Part shown: piece by piece, positions 37,060-44,666 of the stretch
Layout of the letters: every line of letters begins with the position of its first letter
How positions within the stretch are numbered: position 1 is the stretch's first letter
Source: JBBATK01 sp046297095
GTDB taxonomy: Bacteria > Bacteroidota > Ignavibacteria > Kapaibacteriales > NICIL-2
DNA: 64,000 nt
Assembly (NCBI GenBank): GCA_046297095.1
Contig: JBKCNS010000022.1
Location: 159,375-223,374, forward strand
Direction of reading: 5' to 3'
The notes under the pieces: model-generated
Database searches by the model: none
What the model saw: only the letters and a program-made list of their open reading frames with translations
Told to the model about the DNA's origin: nothing
Made by a program: the position numbers and the translations under genes

Positions 37060-37314
37060 ATGCAATGCCGATCAGGATGTGGCGCGTGTTGTATTGCACC
37101 GTCCATAACAACTGCGTTCTATGGAATGCCCGCCGGTAAGAAAGCGGGGGAGCGATGCGTGCATCTGGATGCGAACATGAGGTGCAAACTGTTTGGTAAG
37201 CCGGAGCGGCCGGCCTTCTGCTCCACGCTACCACCCTCGCCGGAAATGTGTGGTACTACAGCAGGGGAGGCGATGCAGATTCTTCAGCAGTGGGAGATTA
37301 TAACAGCACCATAA
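37060..37314 (+). CDS. YkgJ-type cysteine cluster protein
   Basis: 84 residues from ATG 37060. The CRSGCGACCIAPS opening, CVHLD, MRCKLF, and FCSTLPPSPEMCG give eight cysteines in the UPF0153/YkgJ arrangement, thought to bind zinc or iron. The frame reaches back to 37009 without support. Function is not established for the family. It is next to, but not overlapping, a gene of unknown function. Confidence 0.85.
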   Translation: MQCRSGCGACCIAPSITTAFYGMPAGKKAGERCVHLDANMRCKLFGKPERPAFCSTLPPSPEMCGTTAGEAMQILQQWEIITAP

Positions 37315-37515
37315 CTTCTCTGCCTTTACGTCGTGGAAAGTCGTGTGCATACTAGATTATTTGCGACCTACATTTCGATACCTTGTATCGCCGCGGGAAG
37401 CAGTTACCCACTGCCTACGTTTTTCTCAACATTTTTCCGTAATTACGCACTCAAATCAGCAGCGGAACAGCATGGCAACGGATGCCGTTTCAGTACTTTT
37501 TACTCTCGTCGTATC

Positions 37516-37812
37516 ATGAATCAGTTTCTGGTAGAATTCGATTTACCCGACACCTACACCGAATATTTTATTTCTCGTATTCCTGCTCAGCGAGCTACCG
37601 TGCATCGTTTGATGCGCGAAGGAAAAATTCCCAACTACGCGTTGTCCATGGACAGGCGCAAACTGTGGGTGTTTGTGGCGGCCGACAGCGAGCGTGAAGT
37701 TGAATCGGTGATCAACGAGTTTCCACTTATCGACCAGATGATTCCCACTATCTTTCCGTTGATGTTTCACGAGAACATCGCCATGCAATTCCCGGCGATG
37801 TCGTTGAACTAA
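37516..37812 (+). CDS. small muconolactone-isomerase-like protein of unknown function
   Basis: 98 residues starting MNQFLVEFDLPDTYTEYF; the frame reaches 37333, but the upstream part looks noncoding. The pattern of strand, helix (SRIPAQRATVHRLMREGKI), strand (WVFVAADSEREVESVINEFPL) and terminal strand suggests a ferredoxin-like alpha/beta domain such as muconolactone isomerase or YciI. No catalytic residues can be named. No operon partner. Confidence 0.65.
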   Translation: MNQFLVEFDLPDTYTEYFISRIPAQRATVHRLMREGKIPNYALSMDRRKLWVFVAADSEREVESVINEFPLIDQMIPTIFPLMFHENIAMQFPAMSLN

Positions 37813-37983
37813 GATGCCTCATGTGTGCGCGTTCTTAGCATGATCTCGTGACGAAGCAGTAACACTACAACATTGCAGGTATACGTCCTCTAGCGAGCAG
37901 AACGGGTCCGCAGGAGGGTTGAAGCCAATGACTTTAACGCCAATGCTCGCGCTCAATAGATTTAAGACACCAACCACAACACC

Positions 37984-38571
37984 ATGATTCACTTCGAAGA
38001 AGAAACCGAGAAAAACGAGTCGGCTGAAAAAAATGCTCCGATGTTCATTGGAAAGAAACTACTGGAATCCCGCAAGGTGTTTTTGTGGGGGCAGGTGGAC
38101 GATGCATCGGCGCGCCACGTCATCGATCGCCTCATGTATCTGGAGCTCAAGGAGCCGGGCAAAGAGATTACCTTCTATATCAACTCCCCGGGTGGGTACG
38201 TAACCTCCGGCATGGCCATGTATGATGTGATGAAGAGTATCAGCTCGCCCATCTCGACAGTGTGTATGGGTCTGGCCGCCTCGATGGGTTCGATATTGCT
38301 TTCAGCCGGTACCAAGGGGCGCCGATTTATGTTTCGTCATGGCAAAGTGATGATTCACCAGCCCAGCGGCGGCGCGCAGGGCAGCAGTACCGACATCGAA
38401 ATTCAGATGCGTGAGATTCTCAAAACCAAAGAGATTGGCGCGCGAATTCTTGCGGAGAATTGCGGACAGAGTTTGGATCGCATTCTCAAAGACTTTGAGC
38501 GCGATTACTGGATGGATGCGGCGGAATCCGTGGAATACGGAATAGTGGACGGTATAGTAGAGAGAATCTAA
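37984..38571 (+). CDS. clpP: ATP-dependent Clp protease proteolytic subunit
   Basis: 195 residues; a tetradecameric serine protease barrel that works with a ClpX/ClpC unfoldase. The catalytic triad is Ser100 (GLAASMGS), His125 (MIHQPSGGAQG) and the Asp in FERDYWMDAAE. The oxyanion Gly-rich strand FYINSPGGYVTSGMAMYD is conserved. The N-terminal segment is acidic and polar. No clpX follows. This gene ends 85 bases before the ribosomal-operon promoter. Confidence 0.96.
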   Translation: MIHFEEETEKNESAEKNAPMFIGKKLLESRKVFLWGQVDDASARHVIDRLMYLELKEPGKEITFYINSPGGYVTSGMAMYDVMKSISSPISTVCMGLAASMGSILLSAGTKGRRFMFRHGKVMIHQPSGGAQGSSTDIEIQMREILKTKEIGARILAENCGQSLDRILKDFERDYWMDAAESVEYGIVDGIVERI

Positions 38572-38609
38572 AGACATCGTAAAGATGTTCTCAGAGCGAC
38601 TGCTACAGT

Positions 38610-38627
38610 CAAAAAATCGATTTTTTG
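38610..38627. repeat. 18-bp perfect palindrome
   Basis: C-AAAAAA-TCGA-TTTTTT-G is a perfect palindrome lying 30 bases upstream of the -33 element of the small-ORF/rpmE/rpsR promoter. Its A/T tracts could bend DNA or act as an UP-like element; that is inference. Confidence 0.6.
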
Positions 38628-38656
38628 GCGATTTCTGTGTGCAAGCGCCGAAAAAC

Positions 38657-38687
38657 TTTGAAAAAACCGACGTGCAGTCTATATTTG
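38657..38687 (+). promoter_or_regulatory. Bacteroidota-type promoter of the rpmE/rpsR operon
   Basis: TTTG (38657-38660), 19 bases, TATATTTG (38680-38687) matches the Bacteroidota housekeeping consensus. The predicted transcript would start near 38694, about 28 bases before the first ATG of the operon. Confidence 0.8.
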
Positions 38688-38721
38688 CAGTCTTATTCAA
38701 CCACAAGAGTAGTAAAGCGCA

Positions 38722-38895
38722 ATGGCAAAGCAGCAGACCTTTCAGGACAAGCTCAAGAAAATGAAGACCGATTCGCGCGTCAACGTGCGAGTTATCAAGG
38801 CGTATCGCGGAGACAAAGGTTCCGTGAAGTTTGTAGAGCGCTTTGTTAAGGTTGACGACGCAAATCAGATAGAAAAGATTGATATTTCACGATAA
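38722..38895 (+). CDS. 57-residue basic protein in a ribosomal operon
   Basis: The frame from ATG 38722 to TAA 38895 encodes 57 residues: MAKQQTFQDKLKKMKTDSR, then VNVRVIKAYRGDKGSVKF and VERFVKVDDANQIEKIDISR. It is rich in Lys and Arg at the front and acidic at the back, with a beta pattern in the middle. It sits right after a strong promoter and 11 bases before rpmE, so it is very likely translated in quantity and may be ribosome-associated. I do not recognise a family for it. Confidence 0.8.
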   Translation: MAKQQTFQDKLKKMKTDSRVNVRVIKAYRGDKGSVKFVERFVKVDDANQIEKIDISR

Positions 38896-38906
38896 CGTAG
38901 AAGCGT

Positions 38907-39140
38907 ATGAAAAAGGGAATACATCCCTCGTATAAAGAAGTTACGGTACACATGACCGACGGTACGTCGTTTGTTACCCGTTCCTGCTATAAGGGCGAAA
39001 AGATGGTTTTGGAAATTGATTCCAAGTCGCACCCGTTTTTTACCGGCAAGCAAATGTTGGTAGACACGGCCGGCCGTGTAGATAGATTTAAGAAGCGTGC
39101 AGAGCGCTCTAAGGCAATCAAAGAAAAAGGAGAAGCATAA
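38907..39140 (+). CDS. rpmE: 50S ribosomal protein L31 (zinc-free type)
   Basis: 77 residues starting MKKGIHPSYKEVTVHMTDG and including SKSHPFFTGKQMLVDTAGRVDRFKKR, the L31 signature. The zinc-binding CxxC pairs of the C+ form are absent: only one Cys (residue 27) remains, so this is the C- type that needs no zinc. It lies 2 bases before rpsR and 11 bases after the small protein. Confidence 0.94.
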   Translation: MKKGIHPSYKEVTVHMTDGTSFVTRSCYKGEKMVLEIDSKSHPFFTGKQMLVDTAGRVDRFKKRAERSKAIKEKGEA

Positions 39141-39142
39141 CA

Positions 39143-39436
39143 ATGGCAATGCAACGCAACCAAAACGACGTTTTGCAACCACCGATGGCAGCGGCATCTT
39201 CGCCGTTCAGAAATCGCCAGCAGGTAGTTCGTAAGAAAACCAGCCCGATGAAGGAGTCACGTATCGTTGACTATCTTGATCACAAGTTTTTGTCTCGCTT
39301 TATCAACGATCAAGGTAAGATTCTTCCTCGTCGTATCACCGGATTGACCGCGTTTCAACAGCGCGAGATCTCCCGCGCGGTAAAGTATGCTCGTCACCTT
39401 GCTTTGATTCCTTTCGTAGCACAGGATACGAAGTAA
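39143..39436 (+). CDS. rpsR: 30S ribosomal protein S18
   Basis: 97 residues with the S18 core (VDYLDHKFLSRFINDQGKILPRRITGLTAFQQREISRAVKYARHLALIPF, read in parts). It has an N-terminal extension of ~25 residues. Last gene of a three-gene operon closed by a clear terminator; the usual rpsF and ssb neighbours are not here. Confidence 0.96.
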   Translation: MAMQRNQNDVLQPPMAAASSPFRNRQQVVRKKTSPMKESRIVDYLDHKFLSRFINDQGKILPRRITGLTAFQQREISRAVKYARHLALIPFVAQDTK

Positions 39437-39512
39437 CGTCGCTATTGTGCGAATCGTTGAGCATCACCGAATGCTCTTCATCATGATTCGAACACACGCA
39501 GACCAAACATTG

Positions 39513-39550
39513 AAAAGACCGTCTCTATCCAGAGGCGGTCTTTTTTTTTC
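39513..39550 (+). terminator. intrinsic terminator of the rpmE/rpsR operon
   Basis: A stem of AAAGACCG plus TCTC against GAGG and CGGTCTTT, with loop TATCCA, is followed by a run of nine or more T. It lies 77 bases after rpsR and marks the left edge of the putative origin region. Confidence 0.85.
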
Positions 39551-40236
39551 TGCATGGTGTTTGAACCGTAGCAACCGTAGCAGTGAGAATTGCTGAATCG
39601 ATATGTTCGGCTGCTGCTCCAATCCGGTTTGAATCCGGCTTACGTCTTAGTCACTGCTTACGTACCTCTCGCTTAAGTACTTACTCGTAACTCAATGCTA
39701 GTTCGTTGTGAGGCACCTCACTGCACGCCACTCAGAGCTTTGGTCGGTACAGCAGTGCTTGAGCAAAACAGGAGGGTTCGCTAGCCCTGCCGAACACAGC
39801 CGGCCCGAGAGAGTATATGACAAACAAGTGTTTAGGTCCTGATGAGACGGGTAAACAACTAATCATGTTTGTTCGGGACTTGCATTTACAAGTGCACCGT
39901 CGCAGACTTTTTTAGCAAAAAAAAGCGCCTGAAAAAGCTTGAAGCCGGAATGGTAAAAAAATTTTTCCCCAGGGCATCTGCCCGCCAGAGCGCATCAATA
40001 CTACGTTGTGGAAAACTATGAGATATGCAAGCGGAATATTTCATTTCGATGAAATTTTCTTCTTTGAGAGACGTTTCGTGAGCATGATCTTTGCGCCGAC
40101 GTAAAGATACCTGCACGTTGTGCACGTGATGTTGGGAATGAGACCATCGGTTATCAACAGGGGAGACCACGGTCCATCGAGAGTTCCCGGCGTGTGTGCA
40201 TACACTATCCGAACATGTAATTGAACGAGGTGAACA
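39551..40236. other. candidate replication origin (oriC) upstream of dnaA
   Basis: About 690 bases without a gene lie directly before dnaA. Two DnaA-box-like sites are visible: TTATCAACA at 40151-40159 (one change from TTATCCACA) and TTTTCCACA on the other strand at 40007-40015. Between 39950 and 40090 there are A/T-rich tracts (AAAAAAATTTTTCCCC, and the ATTTCATTTCGATGAAATTTTC palindrome-like stretch) that could serve as the unwinding element. Small inverted repeats occur at 39820-39900 (ACTTG-CATTTA-CAAGT). Box number is lower than in many origins, so this stays a candidate. Confidence 0.55.
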
Positions 40237-41748
40237 TTGGCCAAGAAGTCCGATGCGCTTAACCTGTTTCCGCAGGCAGCTCAGAATAATATCACCGCGC
40301 CTCGCAAGACAGGAGGTCGCGCGAAAGAAACAAACGCTTCGAGCACGGAGCTAGATAGGATTTGGAAACAGTGCCTGGAAATTATCCGGGACAATGTTTC
40401 AGTTCAAGTTTTCAAAACTTGGTTTGAGCCCATCAGAGCTCTTAGCTTCGATGGTGCAGATATTATTGTTGAAGTACCCAGCCAGTTTTATTACGAATGG
40501 CTTGAAGAGCATTACACGACGCTGATTCAGCGCAGCGTGGCACAGACCTTCGGCTCGAAGGTTCATTTAAAGTATCAGGTGGTGATGGATACCACCACGG
40601 AATCTTTGGAAGAGCGTACCGTGATTCTTCCGGCGATGCGTCACGGCACACAGGGCGCAGTGCAGTCCAAGATTCCTTTTGCAGCCGGCTCAACGGATGC
40701 GCCGTCTAATCACGCCAGCTTCCTGAACCCTCGATATACCTTTGATAACTTCGTCAGCGGAGACAGCAATCAGTTGGCGTTCTCGGCATCGGTAGCGGTA
40801 ACGGAAAGCGCCGGTAAATCTCGTTACAACCCACTGGTGATCTACGGAAAAACCGGCCTTGGCAAAACGCACTTGGTACAGGCAATCGGTAATCGCATTG
40901 TGGAAAAGAACAAGCGTGCACGGGTATTGTACACTACCAGTGAGCGATTTACTATGGAGTATGTGAGCGCTCTGCAAACCAACCGCTTCAATGAGTTCAC
41001 TGCCTATTACCGTAGCATGGATGTGTTGATCATCGACGACATCCAATTTTTTGCGGGCAAAGAGAAAACACAGGATAATTTCTTCCATACCTTCAACGCT
41101 TTGCTCCAGGCGGGCAAGCAGATTATTCTGACCAGCGACGTAGCACCGGGCGACTTGCGCGATGTGGATGCACGTTTGATCTCGCGCTTCCAGTGGGGCC
41201 TTACTGCCGACATTCAGTCTCCTGATTACGAAATGCGTCTTGCGATTGTCAATAAAAAGAGCGCCGACGAAGGATTGCAGCTGCCGGACGAAATTGCCGA
41301 GTACATTGCACGCCACGTAACCTCGAGCATTCGTCAGATAGAGGGCTGTTTGATCCGCCTGTTTGCCAGCGTATCGCTGGATAATCGCCGCATCAGTTTG
41401 CCCCTGGTTCAAGAGGTAGTGAACTCCGTGATTGGCGAGCCGCGTCAACGGCCCTTACACATGGAGGATATCAAGATTTTGGTTGCTTCGTACTACAACT
41501 TGCCTGTGGAGCTTTTGGCCGGCAAGACACGCAAGCACGAGATCGTGCTAGCACGTCAAGTGGCTATGTACCTTGCCAAGCAGTTGACGAATCTCTCACT
41601 GAAATCCATTGGCTCGTACTTTGGCGGCCGCGATCACACAACCGTACTGCACTCTATTCAGATGATTGAGAATTACTTCGACACTGACCAGACTGTGACA
41701 CAATCTGTAGAGCACCTGCATCGTAAGCTGAGTGTGAAGCTGCAGTAA
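40237..41748 (+). CDS. dnaA: chromosomal replication initiator DnaA
   Basis: 503 residues, TTG start preceded by AGGTGA. Domain I begins near IWKQCLEIIRDNVSVQVFKTWFEP. The AAA+ core has GKTGLGKTHLVQAIGN (Walker A) and LIIDDIQFFAGKE (Walker B). Domain IV ends with KSIGSYFGGRDHTTVLHSIQMIE, the DnaA box-binding signature. DnaA opens the origin at the start of replication. It lies just downstream of the candidate oriC and converges with ftsH. Confidence 0.96.
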   Translation: MAKKSDALNLFPQAAQNNITAPRKTGGRAKETNASSTELDRIWKQCLEIIRDNVSVQVFKTWFEPIRALSFDGADIIVEVPSQFYYEWLEEHYTTLIQRSVAQTFGSKVHLKYQVVMDTTTESLEERTVILPAMRHGTQGAVQSKIPFAAGSTDAPSNHASFLNPRYTFDNFVSGDSNQLAFSASVAVTESAGKSRYNPLVIYGKTGLGKTHLVQAIGNRIVEKNKRARVLYTTSERFTMEYVSALQTNRFNEFTAYYRSMDVLIIDDIQFFAGKEKTQDNFFHTFNALLQAGKQIILTSDVAPGDLRDVDARLISRFQWGLTADIQSPDYEMRLAIVNKKSADEGLQLPDEIAEYIARHVTSSIRQIEGCLIRLFASVSLDNRRISLPLVQEVVNSVIGEPRQRPLHMEDIKILVASYYNLPVELLAGKTRKHEIVLARQVAMYLAKQLTNLSLKSIGSYFGGRDHTTVLHSIQMIENYFDTDQTVTQSVEHLHRKLSVKLQ

Positions 41749-41931
41749 GAATGCAGTACGTATTCGTAGAGCATCCGGTAAAGCAATACATGCCGCTCGC
41801 TAGATAGCTAATGGTAGTACGCAAGAAAGGTGATACAGAAGCGGTGGTAGGTTGGAAATGCGCCTTAGTATCAGTCAACCTGATACTCTCTGGTAAAGAA
41901 ATTTGGGACGTTTGAGGGAACGTACAAAGAA

Positions 41932-41961
41932 AAAGCCCGGCAAGTACTTTGCCGGGCTTTT
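41932..41961. terminator. bidirectional terminator between dnaA and ftsH
   Basis: A 12-bp stem (AAAGCCCGGCAA and complement, loop GTACT or so) is flanked by A-runs on the left and T-runs on the right, so it can stop transcription from both dnaA (plus) and ftsH (minus). It lies about 185 bases after dnaA. Confidence 0.85.
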
Positions 41962-42028
41962 TTGCTTTCATGCGTTACTGCTTATACGCCGCACCTCACT
42001 GCAATGGCAGCGCTGCCTCACAGACTAA

Positions 42029-44071
42029 CTACGCTCCGCTTGGAGCCGGATTGAGAGGCATGTCGTGTGCATTGTCGTTACTGCGATTGGCGGAGGTACT
42101 CAGCGCAGCGCCTGCTTGTGGCGGAACAGTACCCGACGTAGGCGGCTCCGGCAGAGATGGCAGTGTGCCACCGCTGATGAGAATGTCCAGCTGTTCGGAA
42201 TCCAACGTCTCTCTCTCTACCAAAGCAGCAGATAAACGATGTAACAGCTCCAGGTTGTCTCGCAGCAATTGTTCTGTTTCATCGGCCAAGCGATTGAGCG
42301 TGCGCGACACTTCTTCGTCGATGAGTTGCGCGATCTGTTCAGAATATTCTCTGGTGTGGCCATAGTCACGGCCCAGGAATACTTCCTGATTTCCGTTGCT
42401 ATAATTTACCGGTCCTATGCGGTCGTTCATACCCCACTCCTTGACCATCTTTCGTGTCAAAGATGTGGCACGTTCAAGATCGTTTGATGCACCGGTGGTG
42501 TATTGATCGAACACAATCTTCTCGGCTGCACGGCCTGCAAGCAAGCATCGCACGCGTGTTTCTATATAGGCCTTCGACATCGAGTGCACATCTTCCTTCG
42601 GCAAGTATGCAGTCACTCCCAATGCAGGGCCACGAGGAATAATGCTGACCTTGTGCACCGGATCGCTTTCAGGGAGTAGCTTTCCTGCCAGTGCATGGCC
42701 CATCTCGTGGTATGCCGTTGTCTTCTTTTCATGATCGGAAAGCACCATGCTTTTGCGCTCGATACCCATCAGCATTTTGTCTTTGGCTTGCTCAAAATCT
42801 TCCATGGCTACGTTGTTGCTGTTACGGCGCGCTGCAAACAACGCGGCTTCATTCACAACATTCGCCAGGTCTGCCCCGGAGGCGCCGGGAGTGCCGCGCG
42901 CAACGATATTGAGATCTACATCGGGATGCAAAGGAATGTTCCGTGTGTGCACTTTCAGAATGCCTTCGCGGCCTTTGATGTCCGGTCTGTCCACCACAAT
43001 GTGACGATCGAATCGGCCGGGCCGCAGAAGAGCGGGGTCCAGAACATCGGCACGGTTGGTAGCTGCAATGATGATCACACCGTTATTCACTTCAAAGCCG
43101 TCCATCTCTACAAGAAGCTGATTCAATGTTTGCTCACGCTCGTCGTGACCGCCGCCCAGTCCGGCACCGCGGTGGCGACCAACAGCATCAATCTCATCGA
43201 TGAAGACAATACAGGGTGCATTGCGCTTGGCTTGATCGAACAAATCGCGAACACGGCTGGCACCCACACCAACAAACATTTCCACGAAGTCGGCACCCGA
43301 GATCGAGAAGAAGGGAACATTCGCTTCGCCGGACACAGCTCTTGCTAATAAGGTCTTGCCGGTACCCGGAGGTCCTAAGAGCAAAACGCCTTTGGGAATC
43401 TTGCCGCCCAGCTTTTGAAACTTCGAAGGCTCGCGCAGAAAGTCTACCACTTCTTGCAATTCAAACTTCGCTTCTTCAGCGCCGGCTACGTCCATAAAGG
43501 TGGTACGCTTCGTTTGATCGCCGGACATTCTGGTGCGTGCTTTACCGAAAGAAAAAATATTGCGTGAACCACCCGCACCGCCACCGCCCTGCATACGCCT
43601 CATCATGACGAAGAACAACAAGAACAAGCCCGCCCACATAAGCACTGTCACTGCCGTGCCTATCCAAGGATTGTCACTTTGCTCATATTGCCATGTGATT
43701 CCTTGTGCTGCCCATACTTCCTCGGTTTTGGAGTCCACCACACCAAGTTTAGTCACGAAGTACTGGATAGTGTGCTGGCGTCCGTCGATCGCTCTGGACA
43801 AAGGCTCTTTAAGCTCACCATGAAACTCAAAGTCGTTGAGATTGCTTTTCGTAATGGTGGCGCTTTTGATCAGGTTTCCGTTCAAAAACTCGATGTAGTC
43901 CGTATACCGCACCGGGAACTCCTGTCGTGAAGCTCCATGAACGAACATGTATACCAGACTGACACCAACCAGTATAACCACCCATATAAGTACGGAGCGT
44001 ATCACCTTGCCAACTTGAGAGTCGTCGTCGTTGTTTCCGGATGGGCGTTGAGAGGGGTTTTTGGGGCTCAT
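42029..44071 (-). CDS. ftsH: ATP-dependent zinc metalloprotease FtsH
   Basis: 680 residues. FtsH is a hexameric membrane-anchored AAA+ protease. Two transmembrane helices (VIRSVLIWVVILVGVSLVYMFV and TAVTVLMWAGLFLLFFVMM) surround a periplasmic domain. The AAA+ domain has GPPGTGKT (Walker A), FIDEIDAVGR (Walker B) and NRADVLDPALLRPGRFDRH (second region of homology). The zinc motif is HEMGH (AYHEMGHALAG). The frame extends back to 44134; ATG 44071 fits the N-terminus. The C-terminal tail is Pro/Ser-rich. Confidence 0.96.
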   Translation of the reverse strand: MSPKNPSQRPSGNNDDDSQVGKVIRSVLIWVVILVGVSLVYMFVHGASRQEFPVRYTDYIEFLNGNLIKSATITKSNLNDFEFHGELKEPLSRAIDGRQHTIQYFVTKLGVVDSKTEEVWAAQGITWQYEQSDNPWIGTAVTVLMWAGLFLLFFVMMRRMQGGGGAGGSRNIFSFGKARTRMSGDQTKRTTFMDVAGAEEAKFELQEVVDFLREPSKFQKLGGKIPKGVLLLGPPGTGKTLLARAVSGEANVPFFSISGADFVEMFVGVGASRVRDLFDQAKRNAPCIVFIDEIDAVGRHRGAGLGGGHDEREQTLNQLLVEMDGFEVNNGVIIIAATNRADVLDPALLRPGRFDRHIVVDRPDIKGREGILKVHTRNIPLHPDVDLNIVARGTPGASGADLANVVNEAALFAARRNSNNVAMEDFEQAKDKMLMGIERKSMVLSDHEKKTTAYHEMGHALAGKLLPESDPVHKVSIIPRGPALGVTAYLPKEDVHSMSKAYIETRVRCLLAGRAAEKIVFDQYTTGASNDLERATSLTRKMVKEWGMNDRIGPVNYSNGNQEVFLGRDYGHTREYSEQIAQLIDEEVSRTLNRLADETEQLLRDNLELLHRLSAALVERETLDSEQLDILISGGTLPSLPEPPTSGTVPPQAGAALSTSANRSNDNAHDMPLNPAPSGA

Positions 44072-44095
44072 GATCAGGATTGAATTGCTAGTAGT

Positions 44096-44120
44096 GAAAA
44101 ACGGCGTTTTGCCACGCCGT
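44096..44120 (-). promoter_or_regulatory. terminator-like hairpin in the ftsH leader
   Basis: On the transcribed strand ACGGCGT-GGCAAA-ACGCCGT is followed by TTTTTC, ending about 25 bases before the ftsH ATG. A TATATTTG element (44160-44167) lies upstream, so transcription would pass through this structure. It looks like an intrinsic attenuator. Confidence 0.5.
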
Positions 44121-44159
44121 CTTGACGTATTCATTGAAAAAATGGTGTATTCGTACTTC

Positions 44160-44167
44160 CAAATATA
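44160..44167 (-). promoter_or_regulatory. candidate -7 element for ftsH (TATATTTG)
   Basis: TATATTTG on the minus strand matches the TAnnTTTG -7 motif and is 96 bases before the preferred start. No TTG is placed 19-21 bases further upstream, so the call is partial. Confidence 0.4.
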
Positions 44168-44666
44168 CGATTCCCCGGAGCGGAGGCGGCTTTCGCGGGT
44201 GGCAACCGGGCGTTGAGGGCGGCGTTTGTTTACCGGCGTTTGGAGTGTGCTGAGGCAAACGTAGGCCCGAGCTCTACTGCGAGTCCAATCTAATATGCCT
44301 TTCTGAGGTGGTCCTTCGCGTCAGGGATGGAGCGAACACCATTGAAGAACGTGTTTGTCAATTCTGCGCTTTGTTTGATTATGAACTCTGTGTATTTTGA
44401 CCTCAGCATACACACCCGCTATACGCCCGAGGGGAAACTTGGCCATAGCATGGGTTAGGGGAGAGAGTCATTTCATAGTCGGAATCAGGATCATCAGCGA
44501 ATGTACAAGGACGTTACACGGCATCGTGCTGTGTGCTGACGCATTTGTGCGTTGGAGTTGTGTACATGATCGACGCGGAACCGCGCGTTCTTGTCTGATG
44601 CTTACGATTGCCGAACTATGAACCTAAATGAAAATCTACTTTTTTTAACATCATTATTGTTTCATT
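44168..44666. other. 500-bp gene-free region between ftsH and the giant protein
   Basis: The region should hold promoters of both divergent genes. No full promoter match, hairpin or small gene stands out; short frames inside it look random. An A/T-rich stretch precedes the ATG at 44667. Confidence 0.5.

Noticed and set aside
37333..37515. N-terminal 61-codon extension of the small isomerase-like protein
   Set aside because: The upstream part looks noncoding; the methionine at 37516 starts a domain-like sequence.
40690..41448. 252-codon minus-strand frame
   Set aside because: Antisense to the AAA+ domain of dnaA.
44397..44621. 74-codon frame in the gap before the giant gene
   Set aside because: No ribosome binding site, no signal or domain, and no neighbours; called noncoding.
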